Below, in pieces: positions 1 to 11,600 of a stretch of DNA of 64,000 nt. The notes beneath the pieces were generated by a model, which did no database searches, was not told the DNA's origin, and was given only the letters and a program-made list of their open reading frames with translations. The position numbers and the translations under genes were made by a program. Location of the stretch: contig NC_134515.1 of the NCBI RefSeq assembly GCF_027942865.1, forward strand, positions 24,326,227 to 24,390,226. Direction: 5' to 3'. Positions within the stretch are counted from its first letter, which is position 1; every line of letters begins with the position of its first letter. The DNA is from Odontesthes bonariensis. Taxonomy: Eukaryota; Chordata; Actinopteri; Atheriniformes; Atherinopsidae.

Positions 1-736
1 GAAAAGCAGCTTTCCCTTCCTTTTTTTTCAGAACTGAATAATTAGGTCGCTCTGTATCCTCTTTCAGTTGTCCAGTTAATAGGGTCAGACAGCACAAATC
101 CTGTCCTTATTGTTGCATTACAACACGATTATCCTAATGTGCGTAAGTCCTAATTTGTAGTTATTTTGCTTAAATAATTTTAAAGATAATTAATTGTATC
201 TAACCGAGGTACCGTATATGAATCCTGTGATTTAATATCTATTGCATGGGTTTGTGAAGACATGCATTTAGTAATTTAGGCTACCTACAAAAGTTGAAGT
301 ACCTGATGATAGACTGCAAAGATGTTTAACTATATGAGGGTTGCAGCCAATAAATATCAGAAACAGTGTGTCAGAGGGCGTTGTTGCCCTGTGCAATCAT
401 CACATAAGCAGCTGTATTTCCTCAAAGGTATAATAGAAGCATGATGTTTGTTCTCTGGTTATAGGTCGCCAGTGTAACTTGCATGATCCTGTAAAACAGG
501 TTAAAGATTAATCTGATCGCTCTCCGTACTACTGGCTGATGATTCTACTTTCTGCGAAACAAAACAAAAACAAGCAAGTTAAATCTATCTGGTGTTTAAA
601 AAAATAAAGCTCTAAAAAATACAGAGATTCTCTCAGTGCACATGGTAGATTCCCACCCATGAAGAGCACTTGTGCTGTTCACAGTACTAAAGCGAGGCAC
701 AGTCCCAGTGTGTCCCGCCTGCCTTCGTATTACCTC
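1..736. other. Left-end spacer, no gene seen
   Basis: AT-rich sequence downstream of the minus-strand galactosyltransferase. It probably includes that gene's 3' UTR. On the minus strand the only poly(A)-like hexamer I noticed is ATTAAA (plus-strand TTTAAT at 231-236), so the transcript end is not settled. No open frame resembling a known protein and no repeat I recognise. Confidence 0.5.
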
Positions 737-1858
737 TCACAAGCCCTGCTCCAGCCCCAGAGCTGTGCCGAGCATCGCCCTGACTTTGCACATCCCCAGA
801 GAGACCCGCTGACTCAGCCAGGAGCAGGGGGGGGAGGAATAAACGTCAGCCCAGTACTGCAGCATCTCCCTGGGTGAGATGTGGTGGATGGACACCATGG
901 CCTGATAGCAGCAGCGTCCGTATGGCACAACTGGCCCACCGGAGAACAGAGAGCAGTGTGAGGGCAGCACTCCCGCTGTCCGGGCACACAGACCTACAAA
1001 CACATCCTCAGGGGGCAGAGGTGTAGATAATGGTGATACGGAGGCTGCCAGGGCGATTTTGAGCAATGCTGAGCGGGACAGAACGTAGGCTGTCCCGCTA
1101 CAATAGTCTGGAAAGACGGATGGTGGGTAAGCCCCTGCAGGGAGGTAGTGCTTGCTGCCCGGGTCACGGTCAGGAGCCACGTGGAGATGCACCCTGCCAA
1201 GGTAAAGGTCCCCTTGTTCGTAGGGGTTACGGCTTTTGTTCAGGAAGTGTATGAGGGTGTTGGGATTGAAGAGGACATCATCATCCACTTTGGCCATGAA
1301 GTGAGCCTGAGGGCAGAACCGTCGGGCCCAGCCCAGCATGGACAGGGTCTTCAGAGTGAGGTTGGAGTAGGTGTCCACAAAACGCCCCTGAATCAGGTCT
1401 CCTCTCTCCCGAGCTTCTTCTATCAGGAGCTTACCCAGGCCAGGGTCAGATGCCACACCCACCATGAAGAGGGTCATGACCCGCAGGCCTCTCACCTCCA
1501 CCTCCCCTCCCCACGTGTCCCTGATGGCTTGGCGTGCCCGCTGATTGGCAGGAGCCGAGGTAACCATGGTGATGAGGTAAGGCTTGGCTCGCTGGCATAC
1601 GAGCGGACTGGGCATGAGAAGGAACTCCTCGGGTCGGGTGGGAGGAACGCTCTGTGGCGGGATGAAGCCAGCGTGCGTCTCCGACGCTGCGCTCAAGCCC
1701 ATGGAGGTGACCCATGACTCAATGAAGTCCACAAAAAGCAGAGCGAGCAGGGCCGCGCACACCACCACCGCGCACAGAAAGGGCAAAAACCCGAGCCTAC
1801 TCCCACGCTTTCCAAATCTTGGCTTGCACAATCCCCGTCCGACCATGGCCATAACCAT
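737..1858 (-). CDS. b3galt4: beta-1,3-galactosyltransferase 4-like (GM1/GA1 synthase family)
   Basis: A single-exon glycosyltransferase family 31 enzyme of 373 residues. B3GALT4 adds beta-1,3-galactose to GM2/GD2-type gangliosides in the Golgi. Seen: a short basic cytoplasmic tail, one hydrophobic signal-anchor (about residues 22-46), then the GT31 domain with the RxxIRxTWG-like stretch (RQAIRDTWG), LIQGRFVDTYSNLTLKT, the metal-binding DDD in KVDDDVLF, and EDVFVG near the C-terminus. The NLT is an N-glycosylation site. The C-terminal CSW...G..KCRA-like block (CSWLSQ...CKVRAM) resembles human B3GALT4 (378 aa) more than other B3GALTs. The frame is open upstream to 2017, but the codon there is GTG. 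The first in-frame ATG is 1856-1858, followed by two more (1850-1852, 1844-1846). All have a purine at -3, and this start gives the normal type II topology. In mammals B3GALT4 lies in the extended MHC, so a neighbour of nr2c2 could be a paralogue; family certain, subtype likely. Confidence 0.87.
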   Translation of the reverse strand: MVMAMVGRGLCKPRFGKRGSRLGFLPFLCAVVVCAALLALLFVDFIESWVTSMGLSAASETHAGFIPPQSVPPTRPEEFLLMPSPLVCQRAKPYLITMVTSAPANQRARQAIRDTWGGEVEVRGLRVMTLFMVGVASDPGLGKLLIEEARERGDLIQGRFVDTYSNLTLKTLSMLGWARRFCPQAHFMAKVDDDVLFNPNTLIHFLNKSRNPYEQGDLYLGRVHLHVAPDRDPGSKHYLPAGAYPPSVFPDYCSGTAYVLSRSALLKIALAASVSPLSTPLPPEDVFVGLCARTAGVLPSHCSLFSGGPVVPYGRCCYQAMVSIHHISPREMLQYWADVYSSPPCSWLSQRVSLGMCKVRAMLGTALGLEQGL

Positions 1859-2336
1859 GACCAACCTCTCCTCTCCCACTGCGCAGCTCTGAAGATCTCT
1901 GTAGCTGCTGAAAATGTTCCAGTTTCTCCCTCTTGTCTCCTTCTGTGCCTTCACGCCAAGAAAAGCTCCCCTGTCATCGCGCTCTTTATGCGTCCCCTGA
2001 CCTCCGAGTCCGGACACCCTCTTTGCAGTAGCAGAGAGCGTCAGTGGGGATGCAGTACAGCATCTGGCAGCCTTGTGTCTTTGCTGCAGCCCACGCGGTG
2101 TTGAAAAAGTGTGTGATACGCAGCTGCGGATATGGAGCGATCGATTTGGCAGCCGCCTGAAGCGATGTTTGCCCCGACTTCACTGGAACTGGGAGCGACA
2201 GACCGGTCGAGCTGCGACTCAGATGATCATTCTGCCTTCATGTGCAATTAAGCACTCCCTGATGTGACGGCTGTTTACCTCTTTAAAGCTGCGTTTCCCA
2301 TGACCGTCCTCTGGATAAACTGATGGGACGTCCGAC

Positions 2337-2375
<39 letters not shown>

Positions 2376-3352
2376 ATGGTGGCATTTGCTCTGCAAATAA
2401 TACTTATCAAAAAATTGCAATTATAGCCTTAGGTATATTATATAAAAAAAAACATATCCATTTCTGTACTGCGGAAGAATTGTTCCTGGTTATTTCCAAA
2501 TACATAAATATTATCCAATTATTGCGACATTGTTGCCTTTAAAGGGTAACAATGGCGAAGCACCTTCAGGCTGCAGGGAGATGTTAAAGAACGAGGGCTC
2601 TGATGCCTCTGCAATGGAGTCCGTAAAGATAATAAATCAAGTGAACAGACGATCATAGAGAAGATCACAACCAAACCCGGTAAAAGGGAGCTGAAAAAAT
2701 GTAAATACATTTTTTTCACATTGCTGTTTCATTGCGTAAGCTTTGTCTTGCCCCTTTGTCTTCCTGGAGTCAGCCGTTTCAGACCTGGTGGCTTAGGGCG
2801 ACACCTGGTGACCATTCAGTGGTAGTGTTTATCGTGTCAAATTATCTCTCTCTTTTTTCTTTTTTGTCACGCACGTTTTTTTTCTCGATTGCTAAAATTG
2901 ATTTCTAGAAGTTAACAGTTCCAAAGCTCCAAGCAGATGTCCATGAACGTGCGCTCTAACAACCCTGAGGTCAAAACGCTCTGCTGAAAACCACGAAAGA
3001 TTGCAGAAAAAGCAAACTTTGCCTTCAGACATGACACATGAGACTCCAAAACACAAACACTATAACAAAGTCTCACATACTAGTGGGATGAATTTAAAAC
3101 AATGCTGTAAAAACCTGGTAAAAAGTTTTTTGGTTTTTTTTGCATGACAAACAATGAAATAGCCTATTCAACAAATGTTTACATCACACTTTTTTCAGAT
3201 TTTCAAAAAGATTATTATTTTCTCATGCCGTGTTTAGAAATGAATGTGTCTGTACACACTTCATAACCATCAGAGACTTCGACACTCTTGGAAACAGGAA
3301 ATAAAATTGTATTCTGATGTAAATCGCATAGGTAAATCGTGTCTCTGGTACA
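1859..3352. other. Spacer upstream of b3galt4
   Basis: Contains the presumed 5' UTR and promoter of the galactosyltransferase (about 1860-2300, moderately GC-rich) and a dinucleotide tract at 2338-2373. The remainder is AT-rich. No exon or known repeat recognised between 2400 and 3350. Confidence 0.45.
2338..2373. repeat. (AT)n microsatellite
   Basis: Uninterrupted alternating TA/AT for about 36 bp, upstream of the galactosyltransferase gene. Confidence 0.95.
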
Positions 3353-3357
3353 GGTGA

Positions 3358-4079
3358 TGTCACACCGTGGTGAGGTTAAGTTGGGTTTTTGTCTCGTTTC
3401 ATGTATTGTTTCGTCATTTCCTGTTTTATTTTGAAAGATTAACTTCCCTCTCGTTCCAGGTCACTTGCTCTTCCTCTCGTGCTCCAGTCTGATTGTGGTA
3501 TGAATGATTCCACCTGTTTCCCATCACCCCGGTGTGCTTAAGAGTCTGCGTCTCCCCCTGTCTTGTGCGTTGTATCTGTCTCCGTGTAGTGCATCATTCT
3601 AGCGTTTTTGCCAAGCCCGTTTCCGAGTTTCCCGGTGGTATTTATCCTCGTAAGAGTGATTTTTGTTTCCCAGAGTAAGTTTTGATAAAATAGAACCTGT
3701 AAGAGTTACAGTGTTAATTTTGTTTATAGCCTTTTTGTTTTCCCTCCTAGGTGGAGTGGCTTTTGTTTGTAAATCTTTCATAGTATATTTCCTCCGATTT
3801 TTAGGAGAGGCTCTTTGGTTTTTCCTCCTCAGTAGGAGTGACATTTAGTTAAAAGTAAAGTTTCATGGTCTTTTGTTTTCTCCTCCGCTAGTGGAGTGAT
3901 TTTGAGTTTGATAATTTTTATAGATATACTTCTCCACTTTTGGAAAGTATATTCTTAGATTAATATTTCATAGCCCATTTAGCTTCTCTCACGAGGAACT
4001 GGTTGATCTGCTGTCCTCAAAATAAAAGTCTTGGAATTAAACCTCCTGCATCTGCGTCCTCCATTCTCTGGGTGTGACA
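3358..4079 (+). mobile_element. Solo LTR of an LTR retrotransposon
   Basis: The element begins TGTCACACC and ends GGTGTGACA, a perfect 9-bp terminal inverted repeat with canonical TG...CA ends. It is flanked by an identical 5-bp target duplication GGTGA (3353-3357 and 4080-4084). Length is 722 bp. An AATAAA signal lies about 60 bp before the right end (near 4020), as expected for the R region of a plus-oriented LTR. No gag/pol remains, so this is a solo LTR produced by LTR-LTR recombination. Inside, between about 3640 and 3960, four degenerate copies of a roughly 70-95-bp unit occur, each with a small dyad of the form CTCCTnn(n)AGGAG/GGAG. The superfamily is probably Gypsy-like, but that is an inference from the ends only. 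Confidence 0.85.
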
Positions 4080-4084
4080 GGTGA

Positions 4085-5930
4085 TACACAGGCCAACTAT
4101 AGAAACTGCTCCCCAGTCTATAATGTGTTATTTTTACAGGATGTCATTCTGGTTCTTTTCTCCACAACCATTTGGGGACCTCCAGAGATTATCTAGAGAC
4201 TTACCCCCGGTTTGAGAATCACCGCCATATTGTACCTACAGCAATACTTAAAAACCAGTGTACTGTAAAATCGAAATGAAGTAGAATGAAATAAAGCGTA
4301 AAAAGAAAACCAAAAGTCACTCCATCACAGCATCCCCTCTCTGTCCTGTCTCCTCGATCTTACCGCCCTTGCTTGTCCTCCTACTTTTCATTTGAGTGTT
4401 ACGTGATCCATTGTTTCAAAGGTAACTGAACTCGGGCCATTTTATCTACGACATCTTTCGAAAGAATTGGGAAGCAACAATTTTCAAATGGCAAATACAG
4501 TCTTTTTCTTTCCACAAAAGAGAAACGGTTGTGATGAAAAAGAGACATTTTCACATTTTGTGAACAATACCAACTCGTCCCCTCTTCTTTTAAGAACCGT
4601 CCACAAATGTCTTGGAACTGATGAGACCAGTTGCATGACCTTTAGGAATGTTGCCCCATGAGTGCCTTATAAAGGAGTCCAGCTGCTCAACAGTCCTTGG
4701 TCTTCTTTGTTGTATTTTGTGTTTCATGAGCCTCCAAATGTTTTCAAATGTTGAAAGGCCTGAATTGCAGGCAGGCCAGTCCAACACCTGTACTCTTCAA
4801 AAGCATTACGTAAAATAATTTTAAAAAAAAGAATTCAATGTGACATTAACATAATGCATAGATCAGCCAATCAGATGGAGCAATGGCTAAAACTCATTGG
4901 AAACTTTATTAACTCCCCGAGTACATGAAGGTGATATTGTACTCCCCTAATAAGTCCTTTGCTTATGTTAGACTACACATCAAATAAAGCCAATGTGTGT
5001 CAGTATGTTTGTGAATTTGCTCAATTAAAATACAGCCTACAAAAAAAAAGAGAGCCTGCCCTGTGTGGGGTTTCTTTTGTTCAATATTAATCAAGAGGAA
5101 AAAGAGGATTTTATGGAACAGTTTATATGTTCTGGTAAAAACACAAAACTGTTGATTGGTGTTTTTTTTCTCACTTTCTAAGTGTAAACCAGTGTCATGT
5201 GATGAACAGGCCAAAGTGGAAAGATGCCCCAACGGTCCAGCAATGACATTTATGTACACACATGCTAAAACATGGTCACATGACTACACTGATGCTGAGG
5301 AAGCAACGTGACTGCAAGAGGAGCACAGCACCCGTCAACATCCCTACGACGTGGTCTAGGTGCCTGTGAACTTCCTGCCTGTGGCTTAAAATCTTAAAGA
5401 AGTTTTGCCTCGTTCTCTGTGACTCAACGTTCTGTATCGTCTATGTTTGATCTTGGCCTGTATGTGTTGATGCAAGCCATTGCTTTAAGAACGGTGGCCC
5501 AGTGGAGACCTTTGATGAAATAAGTACAGGTTAAGTGTTTCTTTCTGCGAGTACGTGTCCAATATTTAACAGCTATGAGTATGATCGTTGCAGAGGTGCT
5601 GTTAGATTTACATCAAAAACAGCAGTAATTACTAAAAATGTGTCTGTGAAAGATTTATGTTGTAACAAAATTAACAAAGGAAACAGCCCCCCCCAAAAAA
5701 AAAATCCACAAGAATCACACATCAACAATTATAATATTCCCAGTGTGTCATTTCAATTTTACAAAGTAGTTTATGAGCTCCTTAGCTTTAGTGCTCTGTT
5801 ATTTCTGAATACAGAAGACCAACATGCTTCAGTGAACTAATAATGCCTGAATTTGAAGTTTAATCAAACTTTCCCTTGTCCACATTCATTTTCTGACACA
5901 TAATTTGACAATAAAGTCCCTAGACAGTCA
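4085..5930. other. Spacer between solo LTR and nr2c2
   Basis: AT-rich and unique-looking apart from the Tc1 fragment near 4.6-4.8 kb. No exon with convincing splice sites or homology was seen. Confidence 0.4.
4560..4795 (-). mobile_element. Tc1-like transposase C-terminal fragment (degenerate)
   Basis: The minus strand at about 4590-4787 reads LDWPAC, then a decayed PDLSPIEN-type block ending FENIWRLMK, then QQRRPRTVEQL. This is the recognisable C-terminal block of Tc1/mariner (DD34E) transposases around the last catalytic glutamate (the E of FENIW). Several conserved residues are altered and there is no complete frame or visible terminal inverted repeats. It is a dead fragment. Confidence 0.8.
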
Positions 5931-5937
5931 GACATAA

Positions 5938-6154
5938 TGACGTCACTCCTGTCTGGCTCTCGCCGAAAGGGTGGGGGGGTCGGAGGCACGCGGGGACGCG
6001 AGAGGTAGGAGGGAGGGAAAAAAAAAACGAACCATCATCAGTGTGCTGGCGGTGCGGGGTCACGAACTATGACCTTTAACAGAAGAAAACCACAACAAAT
6101 ATTTTTTTTTTAAATAGCAGGGCATCTTAAATCCGTGACCGCGGTTTCCCTGAG
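5938..6154 (+). promoter_or_regulatory. nr2c2: nr2c2 promoter and 5' non-coding exon (CpG-rich)
   Basis: GC- and CpG-rich interval in an otherwise AT-rich spacer. A perfect palindromic CRE (TGACGTCA, 5938-5945) precedes G-rich and GAGGGAGGG-type sequence. A good donor (CTGAG/GTAAGT) at 6154/6155 fits the end of an untranslated first exon that splices to the exon starting at 8526. There is no TATA box, consistent with a housekeeping CpG promoter. The transcription start is not determined. Confidence 0.6.
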
Positions 6155-6230
6155 GTAAGTGTCAGTCCTGGATGGAAAACAGTGAAAGCTCTCTGTGATA
6201 GTGGATCATTAACGAGCACAGCTAATCTCC

Positions 6231-6252
6231 CGGCTAGCTAGTTAGCTAGCCG
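6231..6252. repeat. Short inverted repeat in nr2c2 intron 1
   Basis: Arms CGGCTAGCTA and TAGCTAGCCG (10 bp each, perfect) separated by GT. It lies about 75 bp after the exon 1 donor. Confidence 0.9.
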
Positions 6253-7879
6253 ATGCGGAGCTCCCTTCCTGTCCGTCTACGGCTGCTCGGCATCCGGGAA
6301 TGAACCGCGGAAAGCTGGGTGCCGTCTAGCTTCTCCAATAGACACCTTAACTGACTGCTAATACTTGACACCGCTGTCAACTTAATTTGTTGTGGTCCCT
6401 GCACAGTGGCATGGCTGTTACGATGGAAGACACGGATACATTCGTGTCTTTCTGAGCAGCCCATGTTTTCTTGCGTTTAGCTAGCTGTAATAGCTAACAT
6501 CGTACAGCTATAGCTTCTGCGGATGAACTCGACCCTTTTACCTTTGCCATCCTGGGGGATAGGAGTGGATGGGAATTAAAATGTCCGTGTTTTATTCACC
6601 ATCGCTGTATTTTTACATTCACCATCAGAAAATCAATAGCCACACACTTTGCCGTGTAGAAAGAAAATTCCTTTAATATACAACTTATCATAACGTTTGC
6701 TGTGTTGTTGGCTGACTGCCAGGATCTCCATTTTGTTCTGCGCTGTGATGTGTTTGGAGCGGAGTCTTTGATTGAAATCTTGCTGGGCCAATCAGTATGC
6801 GATATTGAACCGCATACTCCTCCCTTTTGCCAGTGAACCTGCAGAAAATCACAGGTTAATTAATCAATTTTAGATTTGGCTGTCAAATAGGAGTCTTACA
6901 GTAATACTAATTAAACAAAGACGACAACAAACAACACAAATGCCAATATGCTTATTTGTGTTCACTTGCAATTTTGATATATGTATACATATATATTGCT
7001 TATATTATTGTTATTCTATTTCTATAGTAGTGACATGTTTAGGGGAGATGTCTGCATTGCATTTATTTAACTTCCTCCAAGTGTGCCAGAGTCGAGTTTA
7101 GGCAGTAGTTTGGATTAAGTGATTAATCAACAGATTACACTTGAAAAAATTAAAGTGACATTGTCGTGTATTTCTTGATCATATTTAGTTTGAACCTTTA
7201 AAGTCACCAACACTGAAGCAAAAATACATGTTTACAGTAGAAAGAAAAAGGAAACGTTCTTCCCAGTACAATTATGGAAAGGATTAATTCATTTTTTTTT
7301 TTTAATATGATGCTGTCATTGTAATTTACAATAATGTGACCAAATTTGATCTCTTTCGGACAACTTCTAGTAATCCAGAAGCAGAAACAGTAGATTTATG
7401 AAGTGTGTATTCCGCTACTAACCACTTGTCAAAGTAATCCAACCCTACCCTGGTAAGACTGCAAATGCTTTGTGGCATTTACTGTTAAGTTGTCAACTTT
7501 GTTGTGCGGTTTGTATATAATACAAAGTAATATTTTTTTATAAAAACGTCCCGTTAAAAATGTTTTGGATTCACTATATTTTATCATGAAACAGTCCAAA
7601 AGCTTGGAAGTATTTTGTCTATTGTACTGTGAGAATAGGGAAGAATAGTGATGCAACTATGAATAGTTGCATAGTGATGCAACAGGCCTTTAAAGATATT
7701 TTGTGCTGTGATTTTGCTCTTAAAAAAGTAACAACCTATTTCTGTGGCTACTCTATGGCAGTAGTTTACTATTAAGAAATAGAAAAGCAGCTGTGATGTA
7801 AGAATTTGTAATGTCAGTAATTCATCTTTTTTCACATTTCAATATTAGGCCACACAGGGTTTTATTAGATGATCGGATG

Positions 7880-7975
7880 GTCTGTTTATTAAAGCGCTTT
7901 GAAGTGCTTTTAGATGACTTTTTTTATGATTTGGAGCTGTATAAATGAAACTGAATTAAATTGAATTGACAGTCC
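7880..7975 (+). repeat. Tail of a dispersed teleost short repeat
   Basis: The text runs AAGCGCTTTGAAGTGC..., then a degenerate GGAGCTGTATAAATGAAACTG and a short (AATTGAATTG)-like end. This matches the 3' tail (GGCGCTATATAAATAAAATTGAATTGAATTG type) of a short interspersed repeat common in fish genomes. It lies in intron 1 of nr2c2. A more complete relative is at 27.9 kb. Confidence 0.6.
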
Positions 7976-8539
7976 CTCCAATGTCATATCCAAATCAGCT
8001 CTGTGACAATTAGGATTATAGATAGGCTTTCATTATAATAGGGAATTAAATGAGCAGAAAAAGTCTAATTGTGAATCACAGTCATTTGTAGGAGGGTTAA
8101 ATGTCATCTAATTTCTTAATATTGTGGATGTTACAGTCTCTAAATCAGATGCTGGCTCAAAGGACCCATCACTTCTAAAAACACCACAGAGCGACAACGA
8201 TTCGAAAGAAGATTAAAACAAAGAATGCTCAAGTATCCAAAAACATAACGGAAACGAGCGCCCCACTCAAGACCAACAATAGCAGGAGTAGGCCACAGAC
8301 CAGCTATGGCTTGGGCTGTCGGGTTTTGGGCCGCGCCTCTAAACTCACAATTGAACAAAATCCTCAAGGAGAGAAATTGCTTTAATGACGGATCAAACTT
8401 TTAGGTCTACAGGGTTATTAATGCATCTTTTACGACCCGACAGCACAGTTATGATTGTAAGTATGTGCTGGCCGAATCTTCTGTGACACTTTTGTGGTTG
8501 ATTGATGTCTTTGGCATCCTTCCAGAACGGACCTCAGTA

Positions 8540-8602
8540 ATGACCTCAAATCATCATGACAACCAACCTGAATCTGCTCTCTCAGCAGAAAGCAGACTCT
8601 GA
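8540..8602 (+). promoter_or_regulatory. Overlapping upstream ORF at the nr2c2 start
   Basis: An out-of-frame ATG at 8540 opens a 20-codon frame that ends at TGA 8600-8602, so it overlaps the proposed nr2c2 ATG (8556). It lies in the same exon (acceptor at 8525/8526). Such overlapping uORFs usually reduce initiation at the main start. That effect is inferred, not shown. Confidence 0.5.
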
Positions 8603-11600
8603 GCACGAGGCAGAGGTGAGTGTGCAGAGGAAGAGTTTAACAGTGTGTAGTTAGTTTGCAGACTTAGTCGTTCAATGAAACCTCTTTCAAACTTTTTCTT
8701 TGATACCATGATCCTACTCTCTTCGACTGTATGTTAACCTTAGAGACATACTTCTGTACACAGCTCCCACTTGCAATAAGAAAAAGTGCACAATATGTAT
8801 AATGATTTCTTTATGCTTGACAGATATTGGCACACTTGTTGACTTAGATAATTTCTGTTAAACCATGTCAGGGTTCGTCCTCTCCGACAGACTCAGCGAT
8901 GGGTGAGTCTCCACAGCGCTTTCAGGTCATCTCCACTGAGCCTGCGGCAACACCACAGCAAATACAGGTATTTGACATCACCCTCGCGATGTCATCCGTT
9001 TTTAGCACCAGCAATGATATTAGTTGATGTTAGCTCATTTGAATATTTATACCATTGTGTTTTCCGCTTGAATCGCACTGTTTTGGTTTTTTTTGTGTCC
9101 ACATTCCCCTTTCTGTCTGCCTCTTCCATCTCTCACACATTCAGATTGTAACTGACCAGCAGACCGGTCAGAAGATCCAAATAGTGACCGCGATGAACCC
9201 GTCCAATGCTCCCAAACAGCAGTTCATCCTCGCCACAGCTGACGGCTCAGGGGCAAGCAAGGTCATCCTGGCCTCACCCGAGAGTCACAACACGAAGCAG
9301 CTCATCTTCACTGCTGCAGACAGCCTGATGCCGGGAAGAATACAGGTACAGTTTCCCCGTAACGTCACCCTATAATGCGGAATGTGGCAATGCTGCTGGC
9401 AATGTCTTAGTCTGCATATTTTTAGCTGTTAGTCAGGTGTGTTAAAAGCCTTGACGTTTACAACGTGTTACGGGGAAACACAAGTCTAATGGCCTGTGTT
9501 TGACATTGCTTTCCAGATTGTCACAGACCCAGTGTCGATGGAACGGTTGCTAGGACAGTCAGGAGATCTAAATCGACCTCAGCCGGTGGAATACTGTGTG
9601 GTGTGCGGGGACAAAGCTTCGGGTATTCCACATATGTTCTCTGCATGTACTCTTACGAATGCATCCTGATGTTCAGTTTCTCTTTGTCAGCATGATTGGG
9701 ACTCTGTGGTTTTATCTGTGCTCAGGGCGTCACTACGGAGCTGTCAGCTGTGAGGGATGTAAAGGTTTCTTCAAGCGCAGTGTGAGGAAGAGTCTAACCT
9801 ACAGCTGCCGCAGTAAACAGGACTGCGTCATCAACAAGCACCACCGCAACCGCTGCCAGTTCTGTCGGTTGAGGAAATGCCTTAACATGGGGATGAAGAC
9901 AGAGTGTGAGTTTACAACCAAACTAGGGGAAAAAATGCAGAAATACAGGTCTGTAGAAACACATCACGTGTTTGAGTAGGAATTTATTTATTTCAGTCTC
10001 AGATGGTCCTATGTTAAGCAAGAATAGAGAAACAGCTGACTATCAAACTTGTCTTAATACAGTTCTATTAAAAGAAGAGGTGACTGCATTTAGTTTTTAT
10101 TCCCATCTTACATGGCGCCCCTTCTTTTAAGGCACTTCTGCTGTAATGAATCAATTGTTTAGACAACATTTAATTAGGTTACCCACCCATCTTTACATAC
10201 TCTTCCAAAGAGAGATCCCTTTAATTGAATAGTTATATCACCAATAACTCCATACATTTGGGAAGCATTATTATTATGATCAATATTATCCTTTCGTAAG
10301 CATCGCAGAAATGCAAATAAAGCCTGCTTGCTGTTAATCTTCAGCTGTCCAGAGTGAGAGGAAGCCCATTGATGTAGTGCCCAGAGAGAGGCATGCCAAC
10401 TGTGCTGCCTCCACCCAAAAGATCTACATTCGCAAGGACCTAAACAGCCCACTTATCGCAACACCAACCTTTATCTCTGATACAGATACAGATGGCTCCA
10501 GGTCAGTGGAAAACAGTGCTACAGACAAACATCAGGCGTGAGTCCTTTCGGCTGTACTATTGTCAAGCTGTAATCGATGTGTTGTGTGAGCTTGTTTTTG
10601 ATCACGCTCGGTGTTATACGCAGATCCAGCCTGCTGGACCAGGGGATGCTGGTTAATATCCAGCAGCCGGTCATCCAGACTGATGGAACTTTGCTGCTGG
10701 CAACCGACTCCAAGGTTCGTCTGATCGTCACCTGAACGACTTCTCGCTCTGCTGCTCTCCGTCTCTTTCGTCAACTTTTGATTGTGCTTCTTCTAGCATT
10801 TTTTGATAAAATAGTTTAGTGGCTGACTTATGTGATGAAAAACGATCAGCACTGACTCATTTGTCTTCAGATCGATTCTGGGCAGGGAGACTTGGGAACA
10901 CTAGCCAATGTAGTGACCTCACTGGCCAATCTGAGTGACTCACTCAAAGAAAACCTGAACAATGGTGACGCCTCGGACAGCCAACGGGAGGAACAGTCGG
11001 CCAGCGAGATAACACGGTCAGTCATCACCGCTCAAAGTTGACTTAGCATGGCATTAATCATAATGTATTTATAGTCCTATAGACATTTTTGTTTCTTTAT
11101 TTATTCACATTGTAATTTGCTTGATATAGTTATGTAAGTTATACATACTAGTACAAAAAGAAGGTGTTGGGAGGCAGAAAAAATGTTTCAACCATTTTGT
11201 CGTTCCCAGTGTAAAACTGTACAATCTATGTATCCATGTATGAAATGTATCGAGGCTCATGTAACAGAGAATTTAGTTTCAAATGAATTCCATCCAGTGC
11301 CTTCGACACTCTGGCCAAAGTCTTCAACCCACCTGACGTAGCAGTTGAACAAAATATGGCCGAGAAGTGTGCCGGTGGAACAACTATCCAGCTGATTGGT
11401 CGGGACCAGGAGACGCCCATCATTGAGGTGGAGGGACCCCTGCTCACAGACAGCCATGTGGGTTTCAAGGTCGGTGAAGTCCATTTCTGAAGCTGTTGGG
11501 ATGGAAGCGATCCCAGGAGAGTTGGAGGCGAGGCTAAATGTTTTATTAAAATGTCCTCACTGTTCTTGGTGAGACCACTCTGCATCATATGCATATGCGC

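Noticed and set aside
1148-1717. 189-codon open frame on the plus strand
   Set aside because: It is the antisense of the GC-rich galactosyltransferase coding exon and shows no homology of its own.
737-2017. 426-codon reading of the galactosyltransferase
   Set aside because: The leading codon at 2015-2017 is GTG, not ATG. The first in-frame ATG is at 1856-1858 and restores normal type II topology and family length.
8140-8367. 75-codon minus-strand frame in nr2c2 intron 1
   Set aside because: No recognisable domain, and intronic location without supporting signals.
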